A DNA stretch of 64,000 nucleotides from Rutidosis leptorrhynchoides (GCF_046630445.1 NC_092335.1:311970501-312034500), one strand, 5' to 3'. Counted from the stretch's first letter, positions 51,301 to 63,200 are shown. The notes: generated by a model not told the origin, from the letters alone. A program made the numbers and translations.

Positions 51301-53958
51301 CCTAATATGCAAGATGTAGTTAAGAAAGAAATTATTAAACTGCTAGATGCAGGTTTAATTTACCCAATTTCTGATAGTCCATGGGTAAGCCCAGTTCAAT
51401 GCGTGCCTAAGAAGGGTGGCATGACTGTTATCACAAATGAGAAAAATGAGCTTATTCCTACTAGGACTGTAACAGGATGGCGTGTATGTATTGATTATAG
51501 AAAATTAAATGACGCCACCAGAAAAGATCACTTTCCCTTACCTTTCATAGATCAAATGTTGGAAAGATTAGCCGGAAATAGTTACTATTGTTTTCTAGAT
51601 GGATTTTCCGGATATTTTCAAATTCCAATAGCACCCGAAGATCAAGAGAAAACCACATTCACGTGCCCTTATGGTACTTTTGCTTACAAACGCATGCCAT
51701 TTGGACTTTGTAACGCCCCTGCAACCTTTCAAAGGTGTATGATGGCGATTTTTCACGACATGATAGAAGAATGCATGGAAGTATTCATGGATGACTTTTC
51801 AGTCTTCGGTGATACATTTAAATCATGTCTAGTTAATCTGGAACGAATGCTAATTAGATGCGAAAAATCAAATCTAGTACTCAATTGGGAGAAATGCCAT
51901 TTCATGGTTAAAGAAGGCATCGTTCTTGGACATAAAATTTCAAAAGAAGGAATTGAAGTGGATAGAGCTAAAGTAGATGTAATTGCTAAACTTCCACATC
52001 CCACCAATGTTAGAGGAGTTAGGAGTTTTCTAGGGCATGCCGGTTTTTACCGACGTTTCATAAAAGATTTTTCTAAAATTGCCACTCCTATGAATAAACT
52101 CCTAGAAAAGGATGCGTCATTCATCTTTTCAGATGAATGTATCAAATCTTTTAATATTCTTAAAGAAAAACTCACTAATGCACCGATCATGATAACACCA
52201 AATTGGAATCTACCATTTGAACTAATGTGCGATGCAAGTGATTTTGCAATGGGAGCCGTTTTAGGACAAAGGATTGAAAAACGATTTCAACCTATATATT
52301 ATGCTAGTAAAACATTACAAGGAGCACAAACGAACTATACAACTACTGAAAAAGAACTCCTTGCTATTGTCTTTGCTTTTGACAAATTTCGATCATATCT
52401 CGTTCTAGCAAAAACGGTGGTCTATACCGACCATTCTGCTCTTAGATACCTATTTTCAAAACAAGATGCTAAACCAAGATTAATCCGATGGATCTTACTC
52501 TTACAAGAGTTTGATATTGAAATCCGAGATAAAAGAGGAGCAGAAAATCTCGCCGCTGATCATCTTTCTCGTCTTGAAAATCCCGAATTAGAAGTTCTGA
52601 ATGAATCGGCCATACAAGACAACTTTCCTGATGAATATCTATTGAAGATAGATTATAAAGAAATCCCATGGTTTGCAGACTATGCAAACTACTTAGTTTG
52701 TGGATTCCTTGAAAAAGGATTATCGTACCAAAGACGAAAGAAATTCTTCAGTGATATAAAACACTATTTCTGGGAAGATCCACATCTGTTTAAAAGTTGT
52801 CCCGATGGAATAATACGCCGATGTGTATTTGGAGATGAAGCTAGTAAAATTTTAAACCATTGTCACACAGGACCAACAGGAGGGCATTATGGGCCTCAAC
52901 TAACAGCAAGAAAAGTTTATGAAGCTGGATTCTATTGGCCTACAATTTACAAAGACGCACACCTTCTTTGCAAATCCTGTGATGCATGTCAAAGGGCCGG
53001 AAAAATAAGTCAACGTGATGAAATGCCACAAAATGTCATCCAAGTATGTGAAGTATTTGACATTTGGGGTATTGACTTTATGGGGCCATTTCCAAAATCT
53101 CATAATAATTTATATATACTCGTAGCCATTGATTATGTATCTAAATGGGCGGAAGCACAAGCTCTCCCAACTAACGATGCACGAGTTGTAGTCAACTTTT
53201 TAAAACGTCTTTTTGCAAGGTTTGGAACACCGAAAGCTTTAATAAGTGATCGGGGTACTCATTTTTGTAATAATCAACTTGAAAAAGTTCTTAAAAGATA
53301 TGGAGTAACTCATAAAATCTCCACCGCATATCATCCACAAACAAGTGGACAAGTTGAAAATACAAACCGAGCTTTAAAACGTATTCTAGAGAAAACCGTA
53401 GGATCAAATCCGAAGGAATGGTCCATTAAATTGGAGGATGCACTCTGGGCTTTTAGAACAGCCTACAAAACTCCAATTGGAACCACACCTTTTAGACTTG
53501 TTTATGGAAAAGCATGTCATCTTCCAGTAGAAATTGAACACAAAGCATTTTGGGCTTTGAAGACATGTAATCTTGATTTACATGAAGCCGGACGTCTACG
53601 ATTAAGTCAACTAAACGAATTAGAAGAATTAAGACATGAAGCATACGAAAATTCGTTAATCTATAAAGAAAGAACAAAGAAATGGCATGATAAAAGAATC
53701 AGAAGTTCAAAAGAATTTAAAGAAGGAGACAGAGTTCTTCTTTTCAATTCACGATTCAAGCTATTTCCTGGAAAATTGAAATCAAGATGGTCTGGACCAT
53801 TCATAGTCAAAAGAGTTTTCCCATACGGAACGATAGAATTAATAAATTCAAATGGGATTGAATTTAAAGTTAATGGTCACAGAGTTAAACATTACATACA
53901 GGGTCCGATGGAGGTCGACAACGAAGTTAATCACAATTTCGACACCACAGCTAACTAA
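48352..53958 (+). CDS. Gag-Pol polyprotein of the Athila-type element (1868 aa)
   Basis: One uninterrupted frame. Gag capsid lies at about residues 110-330 ([40 protein letters not shown]), with a compact knuckle [13 protein letters not shown] at 371 and an Asn/Gln-rich stretch to about 480. Protease has DLGAS at 705-709, the form usual in Athila. RT starts near [11 protein letters not shown] (1043), with FMDD at 1145-1148. RNase H has its first Asp at 1294. The integrase zinc finger (HCHTG...CKSCDACQ) is about 1503-1545, and its catalytic triad is D1575, D1633, E1669, followed by a C-terminal domain. All catalytic residues are present. It provides particle formation, cDNA synthesis and integration. 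Start is the first ATG of the frame after the leader. Confidence 0.96.
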   Translation: MHRARRSPPFVRSPPVTRSRHRLTNIAAVDFSLDSSSSRPSTSTQISDNPVFENNITIENPENIQERFIDPEPLNFPPEPPIIQTEIVEERTIKSEPSSDTESTNSIMENLEPLSMEDRMRAKRTGQGHAITHPDINAPDYEIKGQILHMVTNQCQFSGAPKEDPNEHLRTFNRICTLFKIREVEDEQIYLMLFPWTLKGEAKDWLESLPEGAIDTWDVLIDKFLKQFFPASKAVRLQAEIVTFTQKPNETLYEAWTRYGKLLRGCPQHGLDTCQIVQIFYRGCDITTRKDIDIAAGGSIMKKTETDAYKIIDNTASHSHEWHQEKDIIRSSKAARADSSHDLDSISAKIDAVERRMEKMTKDIHSIRISCEQCGGPHLTKDCLSIELTMEQRENISYINQRPGNNYQNNYQPPRPIYNQNQNYNRNIPYNNQQGPSNQQVSNNTYNQQRPNFQNKPPQQTDDKKPNLEDMMKKLVETQTQFFTSQKQTNEQNAQAFRNQQASIQNLEQEVSNLARLIGERKPGSLPSDTNANPRNETAKAITTRSGTTLKPPEIPVTSDETIPTPQGPQPDQDKEKEPVVEKVNEDNTVKAKPYVKPYQPPLPYPSKMKKEKLEAEQSKFLDMFKQINVNLPFIDVISGMPRYAKFLKDLITNRKKMEELSAVTMNANCSAVLLNKIPEKLSDPGSFTIPCFLGSLSSIEALADLGASINLMPYSLYAKLDLGELKPTRISIQLADRSIKYPRGIMENMLVKVGTLVFPVDFVVLDMEEDSQVPLILGRPFLNTAKAMIDVFGKKLTLSIEDESVTFSVDRAMQQPQSADDTCYYIQTIDAHAELLEEFPELQGTGECSLGEGNEPIDEAEMLATLIANGYEPTTEEIQMLKEEDRYRYKSSIEEPPKLELKPLPNHLEYAYLHGESELPVIISSSLTENEKSQLISVLKAHKPAIAWKIHDIKGISPSYCTHKILMEEGHKTYVQRQRRLNPNMQDVVKKEIIKLLDAGLIYPISDSPWVSPVQCVPKKGGMTVITNEKNELIPTRTVTGWRVCIDYRKLNDATRKDHFPLPFIDQMLERLAGNSYYCFLDGFSGYFQIPIAPEDQEKTTFTCPYGTFAYKRMPFGLCNAPATFQRCMMAIFHDMIEECMEVFMDDFSVFGDTFKSCLVNLERMLIRCEKSNLVLNWEKCHFMVKEGIVLGHKISKEGIEVDRAKVDVIAKLPHPTNVRGVRSFLGHAGFYRRFIKDFSKIATPMNKLLEKDASFIFSDECIKSFNILKEKLTNAPIMITPNWNLPFELMCDASDFAMGAVLGQRIEKRFQPIYYASKTLQGAQTNYTTTEKELLAIVFAFDKFRSYLVLAKTVVYTDHSALRYLFSKQDAKPRLIRWILLLQEFDIEIRDKRGAENLAADHLSRLENPELEVLNESAIQDNFPDEYLLKIDYKEIPWFADYANYLVCGFLEKGLSYQRRKKFFSDIKHYFWEDPHLFKSCPDGIIRRCVFGDEASKILNHCHTGPTGGHYGPQLTARKVYEAGFYWPTIYKDAHLLCKSCDACQRAGKISQRDEMPQNVIQVCEVFDIWGIDFMGPFPKSHNNLYILVAIDYVSKWAEAQALPTNDARVVVNFLKRLFARFGTPKALISDRGTHFCNNQLEKVLKRYGVTHKISTAYHPQTSGQVENTNRALKRILEKTVGSNPKEWSIKLEDALWAFRTAYKTPIGTTPFRLVYGKACHLPVEIEHKAFWALKTCNLDLHEAGRLRLSQLNELEELRHEAYENSLIYKERTKKWHDKRIRSSKEFKEGDRVLLFNSRFKLFPGKLKSRWSGPFIVKRVFPYGTIELINSNGIEFKVNGHRVKHYIQGPMEVDNEVNHNFDTTAN

Positions 53959-54129
53959 GTGTGGGGAGAATCAAGTCTTTAAAGGATAATATGTATTTCT
54001 GTTAGAGTTAGATTGTCTGTTTTCGTGTAGTTCTCGAAAATGGAACACGTATGGTCTTTCCCTAGCAGACCCTAAAGAACTAGTCTTCTCCCCCCATTCT
54101 GAATTTTTATTTTTTTAGGTTTTTACGAA
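53959..54129 (+). other. Spacer after pol with polypurine-like word
   Basis: Immediately after the pol stop comes AAGTGTGGGGAGAATC, like the polypurine tract before the 3' LTR. No other feature. Confidence 0.6.
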
Positions 54130-54546
54130 ATGAAGACTGCCTGTGAACTAAACCATGGTCTAATGCTACACGCTTTGATCACTAAACGTAATAATGACAT
54201 ACTCCCGAGCGAAATAGTATCAGTAATCAGAGAAAGAATGGACGGAGTTAGAAAAGGATCCAGATGCGAAGATAATAAGTTACAATTTGGTAAAGGAAAA
54301 TCAAAATCCGCAGCGAAAAGAAGAGCACGACACCTAGAAAAATGTCACAAATGCGGAAAATGGTCACATGGAGGTAAATGTTCAAATAATCAAACCTATT
54401 CAAATACCGAATTTGTTACTTTATGCAGAGACGGACCGTTCATATGTTTAGAAGAAAAGACAATGAATGCTCGAGGTTACGCCTATGCAGCCATGGAAGA
54501 CCAATTAAACCGACTATCTTATGAATATAATAGATCATACAACTAA
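54130..54546 (+). CDS. Small basic zinc-knuckle ORF of the Athila-type element
   Basis: 138 codons from ATG at 54130, 171 bp after pol. A basic stretch (KGKSKSAAKRRARHLEK, about residues 56-73) could be nuclear-localising or RNA-binding. A knuckle-like CHKCGKWSHGGKC follows (C-x2-C-x4-H-x3-C, one residue shorter than the retroviral CCHC). The C-terminal part is Tyr/Asn-rich. I do not recognise the family. Its open frame in an otherwise intact element suggests it is real, perhaps a nucleic-acid-binding accessory protein. How it would be translated (re-initiation, splicing or subgenomic RNA) is not shown. Confidence 0.6.
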   Translation: MKTACELNHGLMLHALITKRNNDILPSEIVSVIRERMDGVRKGSRCEDNKLQFGKGKSKSAAKRRARHLEKCHKCGKWSHGGKCSNNQTYSNTEFVTLCRDGPFICLEEKTMNARGYAYAAMEDQLNRLSYEYNRSYN

Positions 54547-55500
54547 GAAATCTATTTCACAGGTATGTCTGTACAGTTTTTATGTTTATTTTTATTTTTA
54601 ACCTTTTGATAATAAACGCTAATTTGTTCGCTAAAAAGTATTAAATTGGTATTAAATAAAATTAGGTTTGGCGACCGAAATTATTGATATTGTTCAAAAA
54701 TTTATTACATCACTGCGAAATTTAACGTTTATTCTTAAGGTATAAATATCTTTAATCAATCAACCCAAAATATTTTAAAAATTCGTCATGAGTTAAATTA
54801 GGTCTTGGAACCGAAATTACTTTACCGAAAAGAGGGGCGCATATTTTTGATAATATTTGATTAATTAAAGTGGGATAAAAAGACAAAAAGATTTTCAATT
54901 TTATTTTTACCATGTTTTTAAAATTAATATTTAAATCTTAAATTAATATTGTAAACTTTGTAAAAACAATATTTTTAAAATTGTAAATATTTGAAAAATT
55001 AATATAAGTTTGGTATGAATTTATGAATTTTTAAATTAAGTTGGGTGTGAATTTTTAAGTTTTAAAATATGAAATTTTAATTTTATGCATTTCAAATTTT
55101 AAGTTTGGTGTGAATTTTGAATTTTTAATATTAATTTTGAATTTTATATTTAAGTTGTGTGAATTTAAAAACAAAAATTTACTTTATCTCATTAAGTTAA
55201 AAATATGATTTTTAAAATTCGTCGTAAGTTGAAGACTAGGTCTCTGAACCGAAATTGCTTTACCCGAGGGAGGGACGAGAACTTTTATTATCATTATTTT
55301 TAATCTTGTTGATTTAAAGTATGCCAAAAACATTAAAAAACCCAAAAATCTTAGCTTTTAAAAACAATCGCTACAAAAAGACAAATTTTAAAATTTTGTC
55401 GAGGGACGGACTAGGACATCGATCCGAAACGACCTCGTCCTAAATAACAAGGGAAACAACATTTTAAAATTAATTTCTTAATTGTTTTATAAGTTAAAGA

Positions 55501-55555
<55 letters not shown>

Positions 55556-55766
55556 ACTCCGCGACTCGCGGAGTTTTAAGTGAAAACCTCCGCGACTCGC
55601 GGAGGGACCAAATTACAGAAAAAAATAAAACAGCTGCACACGATCAGTTCACTCCCACCAACACAAAAACACCCAAAATACTGCGAAAAAGACCCGAGAA
55701 AACCCACGAAAATCATCCCAAAAACTCAATTTTTCACCGTTAATCTTCAAATTTTTCACTACAATC
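54547..55766 (+). other. Non-coding stretch with dispersed repeats
   Basis: Very AT-rich. It holds imperfect 48-bp repeats around ACCGAAATT (54781-54826 and 55217-55264; further single words at 54674 and 58466), GTGTGAATTTT words at 55030-55150, an A run at 55511-55552 and palindrome pair 3. The region from about 55640 has the look of a 5' untranslated leader. Confidence 0.6.
55557..55604. repeat. Palindrome pair 3 (upstream of env-like gene)
   Basis: CTCCGCGACTCGCGGAG at 55557-55573 and again at 55588-55604, both exact and in the same orientation. It follows a 42-bp A run and lies 160 bp before the predicted start codon of the env-like gene. Confidence 0.9.
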
Positions 55767-57782
55767 ATGTTGAGAAGGATGATATCTAGGAACTACTCAA
55801 GAAAACAGGTACAATTACACCCCAAATCACCTTTAAATCCGAATTTTAGTGTGTTCTTGAGCATATTTTCATAATTTGAATTTTGTTAATTTTTAGTGTA
55901 ATTAGTGTGAAATTGTTAGTATATTATGCATGTATAACCTAGATTGATGCTTGTTAACATGATTTGAAGCCAAAAACTTCAAAATCTTTAGAATCTAGGG
56001 TTTGTGTTCTTGAGCAATTTGGGGCTTTTTGATATAAACAGGTTATGGCCGATTTTTTTCATGAATTGTTGCTAAATTGAGTAGTGTAACATGTCTAGGT
56101 AGTTAAATGATCCAAACTTTGAGCCTAAACATGATTTTGAGAATTAAAGTGGACTTTTTCAAGTCCAAAATTCATGAACTTGATTTTTGAAAGATAATGC
56201 CATTTGAGACTTGTTTATTTGCTAGTAATGATTATTTTGACATGTTATTTGAGTTGAATGCTTATGAACTTGGCGAAAATTTTCGTATATGCTTATTTGA
56301 AAAAGTGTAGATTTGATAAAAATGTGAAAATAAGCTTAAGTTTGATATAAATTGATAATGTCATTGTAATTATTTTGATTGATGATTTTGCTGACACTAA
56401 TGCATATTTGGATGCACAAAATTTGTGTTTGATGTGTTTTGCAGACTGAAAGGGGTGAATCTTCATCCCAAGCCCGCCATGCTCCTGCTGAGAACTTGGA
56501 ACAACAGGAGGTAGATAACTACTACAAGCAGGATGTACCTCATCCAGTCATGACCTTTTCAGATATGCACTTGGAACAGTTGCACCCGAACTTGCGATTT
56601 GACAGACTTTGGATAGATTATCCAAAATATCAACGGGGTTTGCATACTCTTCATTCCAAGGTTGTTGAGGTACCAAGGGTCATAGAATGGGGACCCTTGG
56701 AAGCTGTAGAATTGGCCGGGCCAATTAGGGAATTACTGGTACAGAGGTATGGTAATTCTTCTTTTAATGACTGGATATGTTTATTCACCATACGCAGACC
56801 TGTATATAAAGTATGGTGTGAAGAGTTGTTATGTAGTATAGAGTTGAATGATCGGGTAGCCAGTTTAACCGATCGTTCTTTTGTTAGATTTTTGTTAGGC
56901 GGTTCGATGCGCCACATGTCTTTACTAGACATGGCTCAGGCTTTACGTATATATACGCCTGAGGAGTTAGCGTCTGCCGATTGTAGAGGATTGATACTAA
57001 ACGGTAGGAAAATAGATGAAAATTTTGATACACACGGTGTGTGGAGTCAAATGACAAGCCATCACCGTTTTAAAGGGGGAAACTACTCTTATTTGGATAT
57101 AGATAGAGCCGAATTAAGAGTAATACATAGGTTTTTAGCTAACTCGATTACACAAAGGGGTAAAAACAAAGAAAAGGTAAATGAACAAGATTTGTTTTAC
57201 CATATGTGTATTCGAGACCCACACAGCGCTGTAAGTATACCATATTGTGTGGGTTATTATTTATCAGCTATGGTTCGAGGGATGCGTCCACATAGCATAA
57301 TAGGGGGTGGTATTTTTATTACTTTGATTGGTGAATATCTCGGTGTGGATATAAGTCGGGGGGGATTATTAGTAGAAGAGCCGGAACCTCGCGACACTAT
57401 AGGTTTAAATGTGTACCATGGTGCGAAAGTTTTGAAGCGGCGAAACAACGCCGCAGTACGATACAATGGTAGACATCCACAGGTAGAGAGAAACCAGGAA
57501 CAAGGTAATGTAGGAGGGGGGCAAGAAATGCATAGGTTTATAGCTTCTCAGGAATACGAAAATGCTAGACAGAGAGCATTTGAAGATTGGCAAGTTCATC
57601 AGAACCAGATCATAGCGCATTGCCAACATATAGGTAGAAACTATATTCCTACACCGAAGCCCGTCTTCCCTCCTTGGTCGATAGAGATGCAGCCACCATA
57701 TCCTACGTATGACCCTGCCGAGGCATTCTATAGCACTTATGGTTATGCGTGGAACCCCTATTGGTACCAATATCATCCTTAG
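55767..57782 (+). CDS. ATHILA ORF-1/env-like gene, predicted two exons
   Basis: The long frame has no ATG near its start. It opens right at TGTTTTGCAG|ACTG, a good 3' splice site (AG at 56443-56444). Upstream, ATG at 55767 opens 14 codons ending AAACAG|GTACAA (GT at 55809-55810), a good 5' splice site. Removal of the 636-bp intron keeps the frame, giving about 459 residues to the stop at 57782. The exon 2 product has FDRLWIDYPKYQ, SFVRFLLGGSMRHMSLLDMA, DRAELRVIHRFLANSI and DLFYHMCI. This pattern fits the plant 'ATHILA ORF-1' family found after pol and often called env-like. No clear signal peptide or membrane segment is seen. Family assignment is from memory; the splice model is inference. 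Confidence 0.75.
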
Positions 57783-59850
57783 TTTACTTATTTTTATTTT
57801 TATTTTGTAATTTGTAAGTATTGATATGTTTAATATTTTTTGTTAATATTGCAATCATTTTTATAATTATCTAACTTTTATTCTTAGATTTTAATAATTT
57901 TTGAATGTGGGGTAATAAACCAAACTTCAAAAATATGTATATATGTTTGCAGTTTATCTTATGTAAACAACAGGGTAAAACAACGCATTTTCAAAGACTG
58001 GCATTAAGTTCAGCAAAAGCAAGTAATTTTGACGACAAAGATGCAAAATATATGTGAAATAACAACAAGACGGAATGAACAAATGATTTGCACCATTTAT
58101 CATTCAGCAAACAAACGCCAATATATTTGGAAACTTTGGTAAAAATTTAATCATTTTCACACAAATCACCCTCAATAATTTAAATTGTTACTGATTTCTT
58201 GCAAATGAGGGCATTGCAAGATCTTAAGTGTGGGAAGGGGTTAAATTCTTTCGGATTTTAAAACTTTTACTTTATACACTTGGTTACCATTAAAAATACT
58301 AGTAAAGCAGTAGTTGTATTAGAATCTAGTGCTCTCTGATAATAAAGAACAGCCCTGGTCTTATATACTGACTACCCAATTCTAGTAAAATTTTTTAAAA
58401 TTTTCAATTAAATGAATTCAAATCATGTTTATACATATTTATGAACGATAAAACTAGGTTTTAACACCGAAATTATTGTTACCTCAGAAAGGACATAAAT
58501 TGAGAAACAAACTAAAATGTTAAAATTCATTTAAAATGGAATAGAGGACGATAAAAAGAAAAATAAAAAGCCAAGTGTGGGAAAATTTACCAAGTTATCT
58601 TAAACATATGTCACATATATCTGTAACAAATAACTGAAAATACTTTTGCTTTGGACTAAACTAAACTGTTTTACCCAATGAAAGAAAAGAAGAGATGGAT
58701 CTACACGATGAATCAATTCCATCATTAAAAGGAAGTAAAGTCTTCCGAAAAAGACACGCGCTTCTTGATTTAGGTCATGAAGTTGTCGTTCAGACCAGCT
58801 GTAGGTTGACGAAAAATCTAGAAAAGTCATCACTAAAATCAGCAGGAAATCCACGGACCTCAGCATTAAACAGGGTCGCCAAGTGGTCAGATTTATCCTA
58901 ACCATGAGAAGGATTTATCTCGTACAATGGGGAGGCACCGTGCAAATTAGCTGGATAAGACTAATGAATCAGATCCCCAGAAAGGATAATCTCCTTAAAG
59001 ATTAAAAATCAGCTTTTAAGACTGATATTACTCAATCCTAGAGATTGACCTTAAAGATTGAGAATTACAAACTCATGGAATTCAATGATATCTAAACTCG
59101 AGCTTGAACGAGAAAATATTTTGATCAAAATTACAAACCGATTTGTTTTCTGAAAACCCTATTTTCAATGCGTTCATTACCATTGAACGTAAAATCCTAG
59201 GAATTCACCTGGAATTCATTAGGTCACCTGAACTAAATCGGGTGTCAACCGTAAGAACGGTGGTTGCATAACATGGTCAAAGACAGGACTTTGTGCCAGA
59301 CCGACAAATTATAAGGGTGAGCTTTACTATTGCTCCTACCAAGGATAGTAATTGCGTCCGACACGTTATAGACCATAATCAAAAGCATGTCACGGGACAT
59401 TGCCTTAAACAGTTGCTTGTTCAACGCTTTCCTTTACAACCGGACGGTAGTTTGCCGAAAGGTAATATACGGAATAAGTAAACTGGACGTGTTGCTTTCC
59501 TAATACAAGGTTAGCAAGTGGGTGACACAAAACCGCAAGTTTTGAGCTAAAATTTTCAAATCTGAAACCCACCAAACCCACAAAAATATTTTGCAAACAC
59601 CGGTAAAGGGTTATTCCGGAAAATTTATCTAGGGTAAAAACTAGATTTAATTTTCAAAAGATCAAATGTTTTCATAAAGATCCAATTTCCTTAATGGATC
59701 TAAATTTTTATAGTCATGTGGGACTGTAAACCATATCGTTACTACCATTGTTTATACCGCCGTATAGAAATCACTGATGTACAAAGTGTGAAGAATAAAG
59801 AAGTGATTCTAGTATTTCAAGACGATATTGCTTGAGGACAAGCAACGCTC
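57783..59850 (+). other. 3' non-coding region of the Athila-type element
   Basis: 2.1 kb without a convincing gene; short frames at 58695-58901 and 59293-59481 have no family resemblance. Polypurine-like words GTGTGGG or TGTGGGG occur at about 57905, 58228 and 58573. One ACCGAAATT repeat is at 58466. Confidence 0.6.
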
Positions 59851-59865
59851 AAGTGTGGGAATATT
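59831..59865 (+). other. Polypurine tract region of the Athila-type element
   Basis: CTTGAGGACAAGCA then AAGTGTGGGA (59851-59860) directly before the 3' LTR. This would be the plus-strand primer site. The same arrangement precedes the LTR at 13278. Confidence 0.75.
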
Positions 59866-61867
59866 TGATAATGCTAAAAACGAACATATATTTCATAGCA
59901 TTATTCCTCAAGAAAGACAAGCTTTTAGTTGCAATTGTTCTATTTACAAGTGATATTCGTTTAAATAATAAAAGGTGAAGACAAAAGACAGATTCGACGA
60001 TTTGAAGACGCAAACGACCAAAAAGCTCAAAAGAACAAAAGACAATCAAAAAGGTTCCAATTATTGATAAGAAACGTCTCGAAATCACAAGAGTACAAGA
60101 TTCAAAACGCAAAGTACAAGATATTAAATTATACGCGAGGACGTTCGAAAATCCGGAACCGGGACTAGAGTCAACTCTTAACGCTCGACGCAACGGACTA
60201 AAAATTACAAGTTAACTATGTATATAAATATAATATAATATATAATTAATTATATTAATTATATATATATTATATATATATATTATTAAAACCGTCGGCA
60301 GCCAGAAACTCCAAGGGTGTGAAATGAAAATACCTCTCCGCGACTCGCGGAGTTTGAAGGGCTTTTTGCCGCGAGTCGCGGAGCCCCAAAATTCATTTCT
60401 GGCTATAAAGCCAACCGAATTCTGATCGAATTTTACATCTTTTTTTCATCTCTCTCTCAATATATACGAGTAATATATATTTATATTTATAATTTATATT
60501 TTAATTTTAATTATAATTCTAATAATAAGGGTATGTTAGCGAATGTTGTAAGGGTGTAAGTCGAAATTCTGTCCGTGTAACGCTACGCTATTTTTAATCA
60601 TTGTAAGTTATGTTCAACCTTTTTATATTAATGTCTCGTAGCTAAGTTATTATTATGCTTATTTAAAACGAAGTAATCATGATGTTGGGCTAATTACTAA
60701 AATTGGGTAATTGGGCTTTGTACCATAATTGGGGTTTGGACAAAAGAACGACACTTGTGGAAACTAGACTATGGGCTATTAATGGGCTTTATATTTGTTT
60801 AACTAAATGAAAGTTTGTTAATGTTAATATAAAGATTTACAATTGGGCGTCCCTATAAATTACCATATACACTCGATCGGACACGATGGGCGGGGTATTT
60901 ATTTGTACGAATAATCGTTCATTTAACCGGATACGGGAATGGATTAATAGCCACTAGAATAATTAAAACAGGGGTGAAATTACATTCAAGGGTAATTGGT
61001 GTAATTGTTAACAAAGTAGTAAAACCTTGGTTTACACGCAGTCGATAACCTGGTGTATTCATTAAACAAAGTATTAAAACCTTGTTACAATTCGAATCCC
61101 CAATTAGTTGGAATATTTATCTTCGGGTATAATAATAATTTGACAAGGACACTCGCAATTTATATTTATGACTGATGGACTGTTATGGACAAAAACCAGA
61201 CGGACATATTGAATAATCCAGGACAAAGGACAATTAACCCAAGGGCATAAAACTAAAATCAACACGTCAAACATCATGATTACGGAAGTTTAAATAAGCA
61301 TAATTCTTTTATTTCATATTTTATTTCCTTTATTTTATATTTAATTGCACTTCTAATTATCGCACTTTTATTTATTGTACTTTTATTTTATCGCACTTTT
61401 AATTATCGTACTTTTTAATTATCGCAATTTAATTTTTATCGCATTTTTATTATTCGCAATTTCATTATCGTTATTTACTTTACGCTTTAATTTAAAGTCT
61501 TGTATTTATTTTATATTTTACATTAGGTTTTAACTGCGACTAAAGTTTTAAAATCGACAAACCGGTCATTAAACGGTAAAAACCCCCCTTTATAATAATA
61601 ATATTATTTATATATATATATTTGTATTTTTATAAAAGTAAACTAATATAGCGTTGAGCTTTGCTTAAAGATTTCCCTGTGGAACGAACCGGACTTACTA
61701 AAAACTACACTACTGTACGATTAGGTACACTGCCTATAAGTGTTGTAGCAAGGTTTAAGTATATCCATTCTATAAATAAATAAATATCTTGTGTAAAATT
61801 GTATCGTATTTAATAGTATTTTCTAGTAAAATAATAACTATTTTATATACCACCTCGTTCGACATCA
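59866..61867 (+). mobile_element. Athila-type 3' LTR (2002 bp)
   Basis: Starts TGATAATGC, ends CGACATCA, and is followed by target duplication ATCTA. Same sequence as the 5' LTR on line-by-line reading, with the palindrome pair at 60336-60352 and 60368-60383. The frame at 61789-62250 begins in the LTR only by chance. Confidence 0.95.
60336..60383. repeat. Palindrome pair 4 (3' LTR)
   Basis: Same as pair 1: CTCCGCGACTCGCGGAG at 60336-60352 and the inverted form at 60368-60383. Confidence 0.9.
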
Positions 61868-63200
61868 ATCTAACTAGCAAAGGGGTTTTTCATGTCACAG
61901 GTTTTAATCCAGACTTGAAATACAAGTCCGAATGGGTACCTAAGTCGTGCTTAGAGCCAGTAGTAAAATTTTCTAAGAAAGCTGCTAGTCGACCTAGGAA
62001 ACCATCTCATGTGCTTCATTTTACTTCTGTGAACAAAACATCTTCTTCGAATAATTTGTGTGTTAAGACTGTTAATCGTTCTGTAAAACTTGAGATTGCT
62101 TATGCTAGTGATAGATTTAATGTGCTTTTGAATGATGCTTTAAACTCTAAATTGCATGATGCATTACGTGTTACATGGTTGTGCAATCTAAAGTTTTCTG
62201 ATGTTACTAAACGTAGAGGACCCAAACAGCTTTGGGTACCTAAACTCTAGGAAAATTAATATTTACAGGGTTTCGAATTTTGTGTGTGGTATATCGATTC
62301 TGGTTGTTATCAACAAAAGATGGGCGATAAATCCTTGTTGTGAACTACATTGACAAATTCCTGGGAACGGTTACTTTTGGAAATGATGAAATTACAGCGA
62401 TAACGGGTTATGGAGATTATGTGAAAAATGGCATAACAATCAAACGGGTCTCATGCATTGAAGGTCTTAGTTGTAGTTTGTTTATTGTAAGCCAATTTTA
62501 CGATGGAGATCTCAAAGTCGTATTCGAACGTCATCAATGTACGGTGAAATCCACCGACGGACACGATCTCTTAGTTGGTAAACGTAGTGCTTCAATTTAC
62601 ACCATTAATATAGATGATGCACCAATGAATAGTAATTTGTGTTTGGCTGCAAAATCTACAAAAGAAAATCATGGTTATGGCATCACCGGATGTCAAACCT
62701 GAATTACAAGGGAATCAATCGACTAGTCTCTGAAGACTTGGTTGATGGTATTCCAAGCTTTCACTATGATAAGCATCATGTGTTTCCATCATGTGTAATG
62801 AGTAAATTTATCTTGACTAATCATCTGCTTAAGCAAGTCCCAAGTACTTCAACATCTTTGCAACTTTTTCATATGGACTTATATGGACCCGTGAGGGTTT
62901 ATAGCCTCGGCGTTCGGAAATATGTACTTGTCATAGTTGATGATTATACCCAATTTACATGGATTTTTCCTTTACGGACTAAATTAGAAACACCCACCAT
63001 TATCTTTGAGTTCATCAAGATAACTTAACGCTCTTTTAACAAACATGTTAAGAGCATCCGAACTGATAATGGGACAGAATTTAAGAATGATCTGCTTGAT
63101 AGTTACTTAAGAGACCAAGGTAACATCAGTTCTCTGCTGCAAGTACCCCTCAACAGAATGGAGTAATCGAATGACATAACCGTATGTTATGAACTGTGTT
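61868..63200 (+). pseudogene. Copia linker, protease, pre-integrase and integrase start (decayed)
   Basis: Resumes the copia element after the Athila insertion. The linker at 61873-62250 is followed by a protease-like WYIDSGC with catalytic Asp codon at 62296. Next come GTVTFGNDE, the pre-integrase domain (NRLVSEDLVDGIPSF), and integrase with LFHMDLYGPVRV (first Asp), YVLVIVDDYTQFTWIFPL, RTDNGTEF (second Asp, about 63060) and PQQNGVIE (Glu) around 63150. Frameshifts and stops occur between blocks, including a TGA straight after the last one. Similarity is lost near 63200; RT and RNase H are not seen. Domain order INT before RT is the copia type. Confidence 0.85.

Larger units (their letters stand above)
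44927..61867 (+). mobile_element. Complete Athila-type Ty3/gypsy element, TSD ATCTA
   Basis: 16,941 bp, flanked by ATCTA at 44922-44926 and 61868-61872. 5' LTR, tRNA-Asp-type primer site, 1.4-kb leader, uninterrupted Gag-Pol, small zinc-knuckle ORF, spliced-looking ATHILA ORF-1/env-like gene, 2-kb 3' non-coding region, polypurine tract and 3' LTR. I found no difference between the two LTRs when comparing line by line. Together with the intact polyprotein this points to a very recent insertion that may still be transposition-competent. It sits inside the copia relic. Confidence 0.95.

Noticed and set aside
61789-61872. Start of an open frame inside the Athila 3' LTR running into copia sequence
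   Set aside because: The junction is the insertion site; the fused frame is chance, and only the part after 61872 is copia.
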